Shown piece by piece: positions 27,524 to 37,114 of a stretch of DNA of 64,000 nt. The stretch covers positions 729,267-793,266 of the forward strand of contig NZ_CP012036.1 of the NCBI RefSeq assembly GCF_001298445.1, given 5' to 3'. Origin of the DNA: Nostoc piscinale CENA21 (lineage in GTDB: Bacteria > Cyanobacteriota > Cyanobacteriia > Cyanobacteriales > Nostocaceae). Below the pieces are notes generated by a model that did no database searches, had not been told where the DNA came from, and saw only the letters and a program-made list of their open reading frames with translations. Position 1 is the first letter of the stretch; each line of letters starts with the position of its first letter. The translations under genes and the position numbers were made by a program.

Positions 27524-28159
27524 ATGTCATACGTAAATCGCACAGGTGACGATATTGTTACTGATCCGGCGGTAGTAACTAGAGTAAGTGAGTATCATGA
27601 CCGTGTTCGCTGGGGGCCGATAATTTCTGGGGTATTAATTGCTTTAGCTACACAGTTAATTTTAAGTGCATTTTTTGCGGCGATCGGTGCAGGAAGAGTA
27701 GCAGATTCTGGCGCACCTCGAACAATAGCTCCTGATGTGGCTGGTAATGTAGGAATTTGGTCAACTGTGGCTTTATTACTGTCACTGTTTGTTGGGGGAT
27801 GGATAACCAGCCGTGCTTGTGGCCCCATGAACCGCAATACAGCTTTGCTAAATGGTGCAATTCTTTGGGCTACTACTTTGGCGCTGAGTTCTTGGCTATT
27901 AGCTAGTGGGGTATCTGGCGCTTTTGGAATTGCTGCTTCTAATGCTGGTGATGTTATCAACCAAGTACAGCAGCCTGGTGGTTTAGCAGTACCTCAAAAT
28001 GTACCTAACATAACTGCTCAACAAACTCGTGAAGCTGCTGCGGCTACTTCTAGAGCTTTATGGTGGTTTGTGCTTGGTTCGTTATTAAGTTTGGCTGCTT
28101 CATTAATAGGTGCTATTGCTGGCGTTCGTAGTCCTCGGACTAATACTTATCGTTCTTAG
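27524..28159 (+). CDS. Four-helix integral membrane protein, unknown function
   Basis: 211 residues. Four hydrophobic segments: about 32-57 (IISGVLIALATQLILSAFFA), 78-98 (VGIWSTVALLLSLFVGGWIT), 110-135 (LLNGAILWATTLALSSWLLA) and 180-203 (WWFVLGSLLSLAASLIGAIAG). The pattern, with RWGPIISGVLIALATQ at the start, is shared by bacterial YrzE-like membrane proteins I cannot name further. A strong AAGGAG ribosome site and a perfect terminator frame it as a single-gene unit. Confidence 0.75.
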   Translation: MSYVNRTGDDIVTDPAVVTRVSEYHDRVRWGPIISGVLIALATQLILSAFFAAIGAGRVADSGAPRTIAPDVAGNVGIWSTVALLLSLFVGGWITSRACGPMNRNTALLNGAILWATTLALSSWLLASGVSGAFGIAASNAGDVINQVQQPGGLAVPQNVPNITAQQTREAAAATSRALWWFVLGSLLSLAASLIGAIAGVRSPRTNTYRS

Positions 28160-28206
28160 AAAAGATTTTATTTCATATATAAGTCCTGAATCATTCATGA
28201 ACAACA

Positions 28207-28239
28207 AGATACCAGACTTCTTTAAGAAGTCTGGTATCT
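28207..28239 (+). terminator. Strong hairpin terminator
   Basis: AGATACCAGACTTCTT and its exact complement form 16 pairs with almost no loop. It lies between the convergent membrane-protein gene and the Raf-inhibitor-like gene and can serve both. Confidence 0.8.
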
Positions 28240-28258
28240 AAAGCTTTGTTACCATTTC

Positions 28259-28846
28259 TTATTCCCTGCTATATTTTCCTATCAATTCTGCTTCGGCTAA
28301 GACATGACCTTTCATTGCTGTTAAAACTTGCTCTTTCGTCGCACCTGGTGCCAAACCTAACTTTTTATCTAAAGCATAAAGTTTAAAAAAGTAGCGATGA
28401 GTGCCATTTGGGGGACAAGGGCCGCCATAGCCAAGCTTACCAAAATCATTTTTTCCCTGTATTCCTGGCAAATTTTGGGATGTAATTTTTTCGGTTAATT
28501 GACTAACTGTAGCAGGGAGATCATAAAACACCCAATGCACAAATGTTCCTCCTGGTGCGTCAGGGTCATCTACAATTAATGCTATGCTTTGTGTATCTTT
28601 TGGTACGTCTTCCCAGGCTAAAGGCGGTGAAATATCGTTACCATCACAGGTATATTTAGCAGGTATGAAAGCATTAGCATTAAAGGCTGTGCTTGCTAGT
28701 TTCATGCTTTTGACTTCCTGATGAGATTGGTTGCGATCGCTTGCAACAATTTTGTTATTACTAGGATGACTACAACTAATCATAGTTAATCCTAATAATC
28801 CAACTATAGCGATGCTATAACCTCTCGAAAATCTGCCTTGAATCAT
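28259..28846 (-). CDS. YbhB/YbcL (PEBP, Raf kinase inhibitor-like) lipoprotein
   Basis: 195 residues. The N-terminus ends a hydrophobic stretch with LTMISC, a lipobox, so it is probably membrane-anchored after Cys25. The PEBP fold is clear: TCDGNDISPPLAWEDVP, IALIVDDPDAPGGTFVHWVF and YGGPCPPNGTHRYFFKLYAL, the ligand-pocket motifs of the family. Bacterial members have no settled function. It is a single gene. Confidence 0.88.
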   Translation of the reverse strand: MIQGRFSRGYSIAIVGLLGLTMISCSHPSNNKIVASDRNQSHQEVKSMKLASTAFNANAFIPAKYTCDGNDISPPLAWEDVPKDTQSIALIVDDPDAPGGTFVHWVFYDLPATVSQLTEKITSQNLPGIQGKNDFGKLGYGGPCPPNGTHRYFFKLYALDKKLGLAPGATKEQVLTAMKGHVLAEAELIGKYSRE

Positions 28847-28884
28847 AATTAAGACAGGTAATTTTTGTGAGCTAAAGTTAGAAT

Positions 28885-29196
28885 TTACTCAGACAAAAAG
28901 AGATCGCGGCCAATATGCACTTCCCACTCCACAACTCTGGCGGAGTCTGCTAACATACCATCTTGCGATCGTGGGCTACTTTTAACAATCGCTTCAGCCT
29001 GTTCCAGATTCTCCGCCTGAATCACCCATAGTCCTGTTCCATCATGAGGAAAAAACGGCCCACAGCAGAGTAAAATGCCTTTTTCTTGTTGCTCCCGAAA
29101 CCAAGCTAGTTGATTTTGGTCATGTTCTGGGTGAGCCTGTTTATACTCATAATATTCAGGAACGGTCGCAACTACAACAGCAAAAAGTTTAGACAT
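28885..29196 (-). CDS. YciI family protein
   Basis: 103 residues with the ferredoxin-like YciI fold: N-terminal KLFAVVVATVPEYYEYKQAH, the conserved ..GILLCCGPFFPHDGTGLWVI and EAIVKSSPRSQDGMLADSARV. Family members carry His/Asp residues and are thought to be small enzymes or muconolactone-isomerase relatives; the role is unknown. It is cytosolic and lies 38 bp upstream of the PEBP gene on the same strand. Confidence 0.8.
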   Translation of the reverse strand: MSKLFAVVVATVPEYYEYKQAHPEHDQNQLAWFREQQEKGILLCCGPFFPHDGTGLWVIQAENLEQAEAIVKSSPRSQDGMLADSARVVEWEVHIGRDLFLSE

Positions 29197-29294
29197 TATA
29201 GCGATGATATTTTTAGTGCAATATATTTCGTTGAGGTCAGGAGTGCTGAGTAAAAATCTTTATTTCTCACCCCTAGTCTCTTTTTCTCAACTAT

Positions 29295-29567
29295 TTACCA
29301 CTTCAAAAATGAAGCTTCAATTCCTTGCTCTCGCCTAATTTTGCTGTCTTTTTCAAACCAACTAATTATTTGCTGTGTTGTTAAGTCTTCAATACTCACG
29401 TTGGATTCTTGAGCAATTTGCTTCAAGAGTTTTTGTGATGAAATAGTCAATCTTGTTAAAAACTTTTCTGGGGAAGATAGTAAAGCAGCATCAACTTGTG
29501 CTGACTCTTCCAAGGTTAAAAACTGTGTTGATGGTTGTTGAGATGGTAAATCCATAAAATTAGTCAA
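29295..29567 (-). CDS. Conserved-looking 90-residue protein
   Basis: The sequence reads FLTLEESAQVDAALLSSPEKF then LTRLTISSQKLLKQIAQ and ends SKIRREQGIEASFLKW. It is helical and soluble, with no membrane segment. I recognise the type from cyanobacterial genomes but not its function. It lies just downstream of sufR on the same strand (98 bp), separated by repeat-like sequence. Confidence 0.65.
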   Translation of the reverse strand: MTNFMDLPSQQPSTQFLTLEESAQVDAALLSSPEKFLTRLTISSQKLLKQIAQESNVSIEDLTTQQIISWFEKDSKIRREQGIEASFLKW

Positions 29568-29664
29568 TATTCAATAGTCATTTGTCATTGGTTACAAGAC
29601 AGCAGACTAAAAGATGAAATTTCATACTTCATAATTTATACTTCATAACTTGAGCAAAAATTTA

Positions 29665-30370
29665 TTAATTCTGTTCTTGCTTGCGAGCTTGGACTAAATA
29701 GCCACAACGATGTTCTCCGTTAATAATCCAGTGGGTACGCTCTACTATACAGTCTGGCAGTACAGCCGCAAACATTTCTAGTTCATGACCGCAGACGGTG
29801 GGAAATGACTCGGCGACATTGGAAATAGCACAATTATGTTCTATTAAGACAAAGCGATCGCCTATCCTATCGGCAGGGCGATCATCATCTGCTTCCACAG
29901 AGTGATATTCTGCCATGAAACCTTCGGCTTTGCGTAACTCAACTAAGGTTTCTACTCGTTGTTTTAACGAACCTTTACCCAAGCGATCGCGGTACTCTTG
30001 GGCTTTGCGTTCCCATTTGTTTTTGTAAAATCGTTTTCATTTTGTCGTGACCGACGGTTTCGGCTAGGGTATCTAACAGCGAAACTGCAAATTCGCCGTA
30101 ACCATCACCGAAGCGATCGCTGGTTGTCCGATGCAGGCGATCGCGTCCCTGACGACTTAACTCATAAATATGTTGTGGCCTTCCCATTCCCGCCTGTGTC
30201 GTTGAAGCGTAGACAATCAATTCTTCCGCCTCTAAATCCTTGAGATGGCGACGAATTGCTTGGGGGCTGACATTCAAAACTTCGGAAAGCTCAAAAGCGG
30301 TTGCTTGTGAGTGTTTGAGCAGATATTCGAGAATCTCTTGCTTGGTTGAGGACTGCTGGGTAGTCGCCAT
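29665..30370 (-). pseudogene. sufR: SufR, iron-sulfur sensing repressor of the suf operon, one frameshift
   Basis: The N-terminal part (ILEYLLKHSQATAFELSEVL, VSPQAIRRHLKDLEAEELI) is a DeoR-type winged helix. The C-terminal part (MAEYHSVEADDDRP.., HNCAISNVAESFPTVCGHEL, EHRCGYL) holds the Cys residues that bind the 4Fe-4S cluster in SufR. The parts are in different frames; one surplus A in the CAAAAACAAATGG segment near 30025 separates LQKQ from WERKAQEYRDRLGKGS. The reconstructed length is 234 residues. SufR represses sufBCDS and itself when its cluster is intact; it is divergent from sufB with two operators between. The gene is probably intact in the organism. Confidence 0.85.
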
Positions 30371-30403
30371 CGTCGTCCTAAATTTTTTTGAGAAAATTTG
30401 ACT

Positions 30404-30425
30404 TTAACAACATCATTGTTGTTAA
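30404..30425. promoter_or_regulatory. SufR operator 1
   Basis: The palindrome TTAACAAC, 6-nt spacer, GTTGTTAA contains the CAAC-N6-GTTG core known for SufR. It lies 34 bp upstream of sufR and 168 bp upstream of sufB, on the sufR side. Confidence 0.8.
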
Positions 30426-30449
30426 TCTAGCGTAAAATGAAGATAAGTT

Positions 30450-30469
30450 AAACAACATGGATGTTGTTT
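30450..30469. promoter_or_regulatory. SufR operator 2
   Basis: The near-perfect palindrome AAACAACAT, GG, ATGTTGTTT again contains CAAC-N6-GTTG. The centres of the two operators are 45 bp apart, the two-site arrangement described for cyanobacterial sufR-sufB regions. Confidence 0.8.
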
Positions 30470-30592
30470 TATTCTTCATCCTTATTGTAACAGCCGTGTA
30501 AACCACTCGGTAAAACAAGACCGGCATCGGCGAAACCCAGCCCGTCTTCCATCCTTAAAAGAGATCCCTCGGAACACAAGAGATTATTACAG

Positions 30593-32032
30593 ATGAGTGC
30601 CACTGTCAAATCCCTAGTTAACCAACCTTACAAGTACGGCTTCGTCACCGAAATTGAAGCCGATACCATCCCGCGTGGACTCAATGAAGACGTTATCCGC
30701 TTGATTTCCGCGAAGAAGAACGAGCCGGAATTCATGCTGGAATTTCGTCTGAGAGCCTATCGCCAGTGGCTAAAAATGACAGAACCAACATGGCCGAACG
30801 TCAACTATCCACCAATTAATTATCAGGATATCATTTACTACTCTGCGCCAAAGCAAAAGAAAGAAAAACTCAACAGCTTGGAAGAAGTAGATCCGACACT
30901 CCTGGAAACCTTTGAGAAACTGGGTATTCCCCTTTCTGAACAAAAGCGACTGGCAAATGTCGCTGTGGATGCAATTTTTGATAGCGTTTCTGTGGCTACA
31001 ACCTTCAAAGAAAAATTAGCTAAAGATGGCGTTATCTTCTGTTCCATTTCTGAAGCACTGCGGGAACATCCAGAGTTAGTCAAGAAATATTTGGGTAGCG
31101 TTGTTCCTATTGCTGACAATTATTTTGCAGCGTTAAATTCTGCTGTGTTCAGCGATGGTTCCTTTGTCTACATTCCCAAAGGCGTGAAATGCCCAATGGA
31201 ATTGTCTACCTACTTCCGCATCAACTCTGGCGATACGGGACAATTTGAGCGGACTTTGATTGTCGCTGAAGAAGGTAGCTATGTTTCTTACTTGGAAGGT
31301 TGCACTGCGCCAATGTACGACAGCAACCAACTCCACGCCGCAGTAGTCGAACTTGTAGCTTTAGATAACGCTGAAATCAAATACTCCACCGTGCAGAACT
31401 GGTACGCTGGCGATGCTAACGGTAAAGGCGGTATTTATAACTTCGTTACCAAGCGCGGCTTGTGTCAAGGTGTGAATTCTAAGATTTCCTGGACTCAGGT
31501 AGAAACTGGTTCAGCTATTACTTGGAAGTATCCTAGCTGTGTATTGGTAGGCGATAATTCTGTGGGTGAGTTCTACTCGGTGGCGCTAACAAACAATATG
31601 CAGCAAGCCGACACCGGAACGAAGATGATTCACGTCGGTAAGAATACTCGCAGTACGATTATTTCTAAAGGAATCTCCGCAGGTAAGTCTAGTAATAGTT
31701 ATCGCGGTTTGGTGAAGGTAAATCCCAAGGCTGAAGGCGCAAGAAATTATTCTCAGTGCGACTCGATGTTAATTGGGGATAATGCCCACGCCAATACTTT
31801 CCCTTATATTCAAGTACAAAATAATACAGCGAAAGTTGAGCATGAAGCTTCAACTTCTAAGATTGGTGAAGATCAGTTGTTTTATTTTGCTCAACGCGGC
31901 ATTTCTGCGGAAGATGCAATTTCGATGATGATTAGCGGCTTCTGTAAGGATGTGTTTAATCAGCTACCAATGGAGTTTGCGGTGGAGGCTGATAAGTTGT
32001 TGAGTTTGAAGTTGGAAGGTAGTGTTGGGTAA
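30593..32032 (+). CDS. sufB: Fe-S cluster assembly protein SufB
   Basis: 479 residues, standard length. SufB is the scaffold of the SufBCD complex on which clusters are built. Typical segments are GSVVPIADNYFAALNSAVFS, KGVKCPMELSTYFRIN, SYLEGCTAP and GAVNYSQCDS-like ARNYSQCDSMLIGDNAHANT. The C-terminal EHEASTSKIGEDQLFYFAQR is diagnostic. It is first in sufBCDS and divergent from sufR, whose two operators lie upstream. In cyanobacteria Suf is the main cluster-assembly route, for example for photosystem I. Confidence 0.97.
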   Translation: MSATVKSLVNQPYKYGFVTEIEADTIPRGLNEDVIRLISAKKNEPEFMLEFRLRAYRQWLKMTEPTWPNVNYPPINYQDIIYYSAPKQKKEKLNSLEEVDPTLLETFEKLGIPLSEQKRLANVAVDAIFDSVSVATTFKEKLAKDGVIFCSISEALREHPELVKKYLGSVVPIADNYFAALNSAVFSDGSFVYIPKGVKCPMELSTYFRINSGDTGQFERTLIVAEEGSYVSYLEGCTAPMYDSNQLHAAVVELVALDNAEIKYSTVQNWYAGDANGKGGIYNFVTKRGLCQGVNSKISWTQVETGSAITWKYPSCVLVGDNSVGEFYSVALTNNMQQADTGTKMIHVGKNTRSTIISKGISAGKSSNSYRGLVKVNPKAEGARNYSQCDSMLIGDNAHANTFPYIQVQNNTAKVEHEASTSKIGEDQLFYFAQRGISAEDAISMMISGFCKDVFNQLPMEFAVEADKLLSLKLEGSVG

Positions 32033-32093
32033 TTAAACGAACCGCCAAGTGCGCCAAGTACGCCAAGAAGAGAGAAGAAAGAGAAGAGAGAAC

Positions 32094-32882
32094 ATGATTA
32101 TTGAAAATAGTGAAGTTGTGCTGTCGGTGAGAGATTTGACGGCTGATGTTGATGGTACACCGATTCTGAAGGGTTTGAATTTGGAAGTTCGCGCTGGCGA
32201 AATTCATGCCATCATGGGGCCGAATGGTTCTGGTAAGAGTACCTTTTCTAAGGTGTTGTCGGGACATCCGGCGTATACGGTGACTGGCGGTGAGGTGATT
32301 TTCCAAGGGCAGAATTTATTGGAAATGGAGCCGGAAGAACGCGCTAGGGCTGGGGTGTTTTTGGCGTTTCAATATCCGCTAGAAATTCCTGGTGTGAGTA
32401 ATTTGGATTTCTTGCGGGTGGCTTACAATTCTCGGCGCAAGGCGCAGGGGTTAGAAGAGGTAGACGCGTTTGATTTTGATGATTTGATTGAGGAAAAGCT
32501 GGAAGTTGTGAAGATGAATGCAGCTTTCCTCAGCCGCAGTGTGAATGAAGGTTTTTCTGGTGGTGAGAAAAAGCGGAATGAAATTCTGCAAATGGCTTTG
32601 TTAGAACCAAAGTTGGCAATTCTGGATGAGACAGACTCAGGTTTAGATATCGACGCGCTGAAAATTGTCGCTCATGGGGTGAATCAGCTTACCAGTCCTG
32701 AAAATGCGACGATTATGATTACCCACTATCAACGTCTGCTGAATTATATTGTGCCGGATTTTGTGCATGTGATGGCACGCGGCAAAATTCTCACCAGTGG
32801 CGGTAAGGAACTGGCGTTAGAGTTAGAGTCTCGCGGTTATGACTGGATTTTGGAGGAAACTGCTGTTGAGGTGGGTGTGTAA
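32094..32882 (+). CDS. sufC: SufC ATPase of the SufBCD complex
   Basis: 262 residues from the ATG at 32094 (MIIENSEVVLSVRDLTADVD). An upstream in-frame ATG at 32049 lies in CGCCAAG repeats and is rejected. Walker A GPNGSGKSTFSKVL, the SufC-specific SGGEKKRNEILQMALLEP, Walker B LAILDETDSGLD and switch MITHYQRLL are present. It drives conformational change of SufBD. It overlaps sufD by 1 bp (TAATG). Confidence 0.96.
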   Translation: MIIENSEVVLSVRDLTADVDGTPILKGLNLEVRAGEIHAIMGPNGSGKSTFSKVLSGHPAYTVTGGEVIFQGQNLLEMEPEERARAGVFLAFQYPLEIPGVSNLDFLRVAYNSRRKAQGLEEVDAFDFDDLIEEKLEVVKMNAAFLSRSVNEGFSGGEKKRNEILQMALLEPKLAILDETDSGLDIDALKIVAHGVNQLTSPENATIMITHYQRLLNYIVPDFVHVMARGKILTSGGKELALELESRGYDWILEETAVEVGV

Positions 32883-34243
32883 TGTCTATTCAAGTTTCTC
32901 CTAGTGCTATTCCTAATTCGGATGCAGTCAGTTTGGTGTCTTCTCTGCTTGATAGAGATGCTTATTTAACCCAGTTGTTAAATCAGGTAGCTGTATCTCA
33001 AGCAGATGGGTTAGAGGAATTACGCCAACAAGCTGCAAATTGGGTACGTCACTCTACTATCCCCACTACCCGCGAGGAAGAATGGCGGTTTACTGATTTG
33101 TCAGATTTGCGGGGTGTGGAATTCCGCAAGGCGCAGCCAGTTGATAATGTAGCGGCGTTAAATATAACTTCCCTAACTGATAATCGCTTGGTGTTTGTTA
33201 ACGGTGTTTATGCGCCGGAGTTATCTGCTGTTAATTTACCTGATGGTATTGTTGTAGGTAATTTAACTGGTTTAGCAGTTGCAGGCGATCGCATCCACAA
33301 GTACCTCGCTCAAGCTGAGGGCGCTTTGGAAGTATTCACGGCGCTGAATACTGCTGGTTTAACGGATGCAGCAGTTGTATGGGTGGGTAAAAATGTCGTG
33401 GTTGACACACCTATTCATCTGCTGTTTATTTCGGTTGCTGGCGAGACGGCGACTATTTCTCAGCCGCGTTGTTTGGTGGTGGCAGAAACTGGTTCGCAGG
33501 TGACTTTGGTGGAGGAATATACGAACCACAGAGACACAGAGGGCGCGGAGGGTAATAGTTATTTTACCAATGCGGTTACGGAGGTTTGGGTTGGTGAGAA
33601 TGCTGCGGTAAATCATACTAGGGTTGAGCGAGAAGACGCAGAGGCGTTTCACGTTGGTAAGACTGCGGTTAACCAAGCTCGTTATAGTCGCTATACCTGT
33701 AATGCTTTCACTTTAGGGGCAAAGTTATCGCGTCACAATTTGGAGATTTTGCAAACTGGTGAGCAAACCGAAACTACGCTCAACGGTTTGGCGATGATTT
33801 CTGGGAAGCAAGTGGCGGATACTCATAGCGCGATCGCTCTGAATTATCCTTATGGTAAAAGTGAACAATTGCACAAATGTATTGTTGGCGATCGCGCTCA
33901 TGCGGTATTCAATGGTAAAGTATTTGTACCTAAACCAGCACAGTTAACTGATGCCGCCCAGTTAAATCGCAATTTACTCCTATCCTCCAAAGCGCGAGTA
34001 GATACCAAACCCCAATTAGAAATTACCGCCGATAACGTTAAATGCGCTCACGGTGCAACTGTGAGTCAGTTAGAAGATGATGAAATCTTCTATTTGCAAA
34101 GCCGAGGAATTGATGAACACGCAGCGCGGAATTTATTAATTAATGGCTTCGCCGCCGAAATCATCAACAAAGTTCCTCTTGCTTCCCTCAGAGACATATT
34201 GCTAAACACCGTCACTAGTTTTAAGTCTTTGACTAATGACTAA
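32882..34243 (+). CDS. sufD: SufD, Fe-S assembly scaffold subunit
   Basis: 453 residues. It shows the beta-helix core (HNLEILQTGEQTETTLNGLA, DTHSAIALNYPYGKSEQLHK) and the conserved AVFNGKVFVPKPAQLTDA...LLLSSKARVDTKPQLEI with EITADNVKCAHGATVSQLEDD near the end. It partners SufB and SufC. In the loop near residue 218 an STRR-derived stretch NHRDTEGAEG is inserted in frame. The terminal residues SLTND are coded by AATGACT-type repeat that continues past the stop. Confidence 0.93.
   Translation: MSIQVSPSAIPNSDAVSLVSSLLDRDAYLTQLLNQVAVSQADGLEELRQQAANWVRHSTIPTTREEEWRFTDLSDLRGVEFRKAQPVDNVAALNITSLTDNRLVFVNGVYAPELSAVNLPDGIVVGNLTGLAVAGDRIHKYLAQAEGALEVFTALNTAGLTDAAVVWVGKNVVVDTPIHLLFISVAGETATISQPRCLVVAETGSQVTLVEEYTNHRDTEGAEGNSYFTNAVTEVWVGENAAVNHTRVEREDAEAFHVGKTAVNQARYSRYTCNAFTLGAKLSRHNLEILQTGEQTETTLNGLAMISGKQVADTHSAIALNYPYGKSEQLHKCIVGDRAHAVFNGKVFVPKPAQLTDAAQLNRNLLLSSKARVDTKPQLEITADNVKCAHGATVSQLEDDEIFYLQSRGIDEHAARNLLINGFAAEIINKVPLASLRDILLNTVTSFKSLTND
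33523..33554 (+). repeat. STRR insert in sufD
   Basis: ACCACAGAGACACAGAGGGC-like units encode NHRDTEGAEG between EEYT and NSYFTN in SufD. The same peptide is a common artefact of this repeat class in cyanobacteria. The frame is kept. Confidence 0.6.
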
Positions 34244-34277
34244 TGACTAATAACTAATGACTATTGACTAACTACCA

Positions 34278-35540
34278 ATGACTTTTACAGCTACCAAAAC
34301 CCTTGCCGATAAAGTCCGCGCTGACTTCCCGATATTACACCAGGAAGTCAACGGTAAACCTTTGGTTTATCTCGATAACGCGGCGACATCGCAAAAACCT
34401 TTGCTTGTATTAAATGCTTTGCGGAATTATTACGAGCAGTACAATGCCAATGTGCATCGCGGCGCTCATACCTTGAGTGCAAAAGCCACTGACGCTTATG
34501 AAGCAGCACGCGATAAAATTGCCAAATTTATTAATGCTGCATCGCGTCAAGAAATTATCTACACCCGCAACGCCAGCGAAGCGATTAACTTAGTGGCTTA
34601 TAGCTGGGGTATGAACAATTTACATCCAGGCGATGAAATTATTCTGTCGGTAATGGAACACCACAGTAATATTGTGCCTTGGCAATTTGTGGCGCAAAAA
34701 ACGGGTGCAGTTCTGAAATTTGTTGGATTAACACCAGAAGAAACCTTTGATTTAGAACAGTTTAAGCAACTGATTTCTGAGAAAACAAAACTGGTGTCAA
34801 TTGTTCATATTTCTAACACCTTGGGTTGTATTAACCCAGTGAAAGAAATTGCTGATATTACTCACAGATACGGTGCGAAATTCTTAGTTGATGCTTGTCA
34901 AAGTGTGCCTCACATGCCTGTGGATGTTCAAGACATAGGCTGTGATTGGTTGGTGGCTTCGGGACATAAAATGTGTGCGCCAACCGGGATAGGCTTTTTA
35001 TATGGCAAGCTGGAATTGTTAGAGGCCATGCCACCATTTTTTGGTGGTGGCGAAATGATTTCTGAGGTGTATTTAGATCATTCCACCTATGCCGAATTGC
35101 CCCATAAATTTGAAGCTGGGACACCTGCAATTGGAGAAGCGATCGCCCTCGGTGCTGCGATAGATTATCTTACTAATATAGGTATGGATAAAATTCATGC
35201 CTATGAAGCTGAGTTAACTGCTTACTTATTTCAACAATTAGAGAAAATACCCCAAATTAAGATTTACGGCCCCAAACCTGATGCTAATGGAGAAGGTAGA
35301 GCCGCGTTAGCTGCATTCACAGTCGCAGATGTCCACGCCAACGACTTATCTACATTATTAGATCAAGAAGGCGTTGCTATACGTTCTGGACACCACTGCA
35401 CCCAACCATTACACCGCTATTTAGGTTTGCCAGCAACTGCAAGGGTAAGTTTCTCTTTCTACAATACCCGCGCAGAAATTGATGTGTTCATCAAAGCATT
35501 GAAGGAAACTATTGACTTTTTTGCGGGTATTTTTGGTTAG
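34278..35540 (+). CDS. sufS: Cysteine desulfurase SufS
   Basis: 420 residues, a class-V aminotransferase fold. PLP Lys lies in WLVASGHKMCAPTG; the catalytic Cys is in RSGHHCTQPLHRYL. The N-terminal VRADFPILHQEVNGKPLVYLDNAATSQKP is split here only for citation and is typical of group II (SufS/CsdA). It removes sulfur from cysteine for SufBCD, usually with SufE, which is not in this window. It is last in the operon, 34 bp after sufD, separated by AATGACT repeats. Confidence 0.95.
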   Translation: MTFTATKTLADKVRADFPILHQEVNGKPLVYLDNAATSQKPLLVLNALRNYYEQYNANVHRGAHTLSAKATDAYEAARDKIAKFINAASRQEIIYTRNASEAINLVAYSWGMNNLHPGDEIILSVMEHHSNIVPWQFVAQKTGAVLKFVGLTPEETFDLEQFKQLISEKTKLVSIVHISNTLGCINPVKEIADITHRYGAKFLVDACQSVPHMPVDVQDIGCDWLVASGHKMCAPTGIGFLYGKLELLEAMPPFFGGGEMISEVYLDHSTYAELPHKFEAGTPAIGEAIALGAAIDYLTNIGMDKIHAYEAELTAYLFQQLEKIPQIKIYGPKPDANGEGRAALAAFTVADVHANDLSTLLDQEGVAIRSGHHCTQPLHRYLGLPATARVSFSFYNTRAEIDVFIKALKETIDFFAGIFG

Positions 35541-35570
35541 TCTTATACACTACATAAATAATATAAGTAG

Positions 35571-35590
35571 GGGCGAGCGGTTGTTCGCCC
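35571..35590 (+). terminator. Hairpin after sufS
   Basis: GGGCGA and TCGCCC around an 8-nt loop, followed by TTGTTT, 30 bp after the sufS stop. It is short but GC-rich; this GGGGCGAACGG-type hairpin recurs in cyanobacterial spacers. Confidence 0.5.
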
Positions 35591-35634
35591 TTGTTTCTAA
35601 TAAATATTTTTTTTAGTTAAAAATTAAATCTGAT

Positions 35635-35720
35635 GTAGATTGGGTGGAGGAACGGAACCCAACATGATCATGACTTTATCAAGACTTGGTTGGGTTTCGC
35701 TATCGCTACACCCAACCTAC
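35635..35720. repeat. Nested inverted repeat (TTGGGT type)
   Basis: Outer arms GTAGATTGGGTG / CACCCAACCTAC and inner arms GGAACCCAAC / GTTGGGTTTC form an 86-bp nested palindrome, a known repeat style in cyanobacterial spacers. It ends 8 bp before the stop of the REC-kinase gene and may terminate both convergent operons. Confidence 0.6.
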
Positions 35721-35727
35721 TTTTATG

Positions 35728-37066
35728 TCATCTATTATTGTTAACTCTGACTGGAATTTCAATGATAAATTCTGCTCCCTTATCTGGTTCAGACTTGACA
35801 GAAATAGTACCATGATGACTTTCGATAATTTGATAGCTAATTGCTAAACCTAAACCAGCGCCTTTGTTCACAGGTTTAGTGGTAAAGAAGGGGTCGAATA
35901 TTTTACTTTGAATTTCTGGCTCTATTCCAGAGCCATTATCGATAATTCTGACTTTGATAGTTTCTGTTTCTGTTGCTTCAGTTTTAATAATAATTTGCTT
36001 TTGATTTTCAGATTTTTTTATTTTCTAATAAAACATCAATCGCATTATTAATAATATTACTAAAGACTTGATTTAATTGGGCTGCATAACATTCAATTAA
36101 TGGTAAGTTCGAGTATTCTTTAACTATTTCTATTTCTTGTTTGAGACGATGATTTAATAAAGATAATGTACTTTCAATACCTTCATGAATATTGACAGCT
36201 TTTCTGTCAGCTTGATCAAGGCGAGCAAAATTCCTTAAAGAAAGTATAATATCTTTAATTCTGTCAGTTCCAACTCTCATAGAAGAGATAATTTTTTGAA
36301 AGTCATCTACGATAAAATCTAAGTCTATATCACCAATTTTATCTTGAATCAACTGTTCAGCTTCGGGATATTCTTTTTGATAGATGTCAACTATTCTTAA
36401 AATAGTATGAATATGTTCATTGAGATAATTAAAATTGCCATGAATAAAACTCACGGGATTATTAATTTCATGAGCTAAACCCGCAACCATTCTGCCTAGG
36501 CTAGACATTTTTTCTGTTTGAATGAGTTGCACTTGAGTTGTTTGCAATTTATGGAGTGTATTTTCGAGTTCTTGTGCTTGTAGTTTCGCTGTTGCGGTGG
36601 CAGTAGAGAGTGCCTTAAAATTATTGTAAGCTTTGGAATGATAACGAACGCGGGCAATTAATTCTATAGCATCTGGTAACTTAATTAGGTAGTCGTTAGC
36701 TCCCGCAGCAAAGGCTTCAGCTTTGAGTATTGGTTCTTCTTTACTAGATAACATAATGATGGGAACTTCCCGCGTTGATTGATGAGAACGAAACCAACGC
36801 AACAGCATTAAGCCATCCATATCTGGCATAATTAAATCTAACAAAATGACTGTTGGCTCAATAGCGATCGCACTTTGCAAAGCCTTTGATGGATCATTAA
36901 CATAATTGCAAGTAATATCAGGCTCCTTCGCAATCATGCGATTAATTGCTTCACCAAATATTGCCTGATCATCAATTAACAATATTTTGACATCTTCGGT
37001 TTGCAGCTTTAATTCATCAAGCAAATTTGGTGATGCTAACTGCATATTTAAATTAGGTAATAGCAT
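35728..37066 (-). pseudogene. WspR-like receiver fused to histidine kinase, one frameshift
   Basis: Residues 20-155 are a receiver with Asp in ILLDLIMPDMDG and the WspR-like SSKEEPILKAEAFAAGANDYLIKLPD. A coiled coil leads to a HisKA domain with AGLAHEINNPVSFIHGNF and then the ATPase (IIDNGSGIEPEI, KGAGLGLAISYQIIESHHGT). The last about 90 codons are shifted by one surplus A in an A7 run near 36015; correction gives 446 codons ending at 35728. As last gene of the chemosensory operon it is the probable phosphorylation target of CheA, passing the signal on as a kinase rather than making c-di-GMP. Confidence 0.82.
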
Positions 37067-37114
37067 AGGATTTCTCTGGCTTTAAGAATGTGGATATTGA
37101 GTTAGCGGTGAAGA

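Noticed and set aside
32049..32093. Longer SufC start giving MRQVRQEERRKRREN
   Set aside because: The extra residues are encoded by CGCCAAG/GAGAAGA repeats; SufC proteins start at the MIIENSE position.
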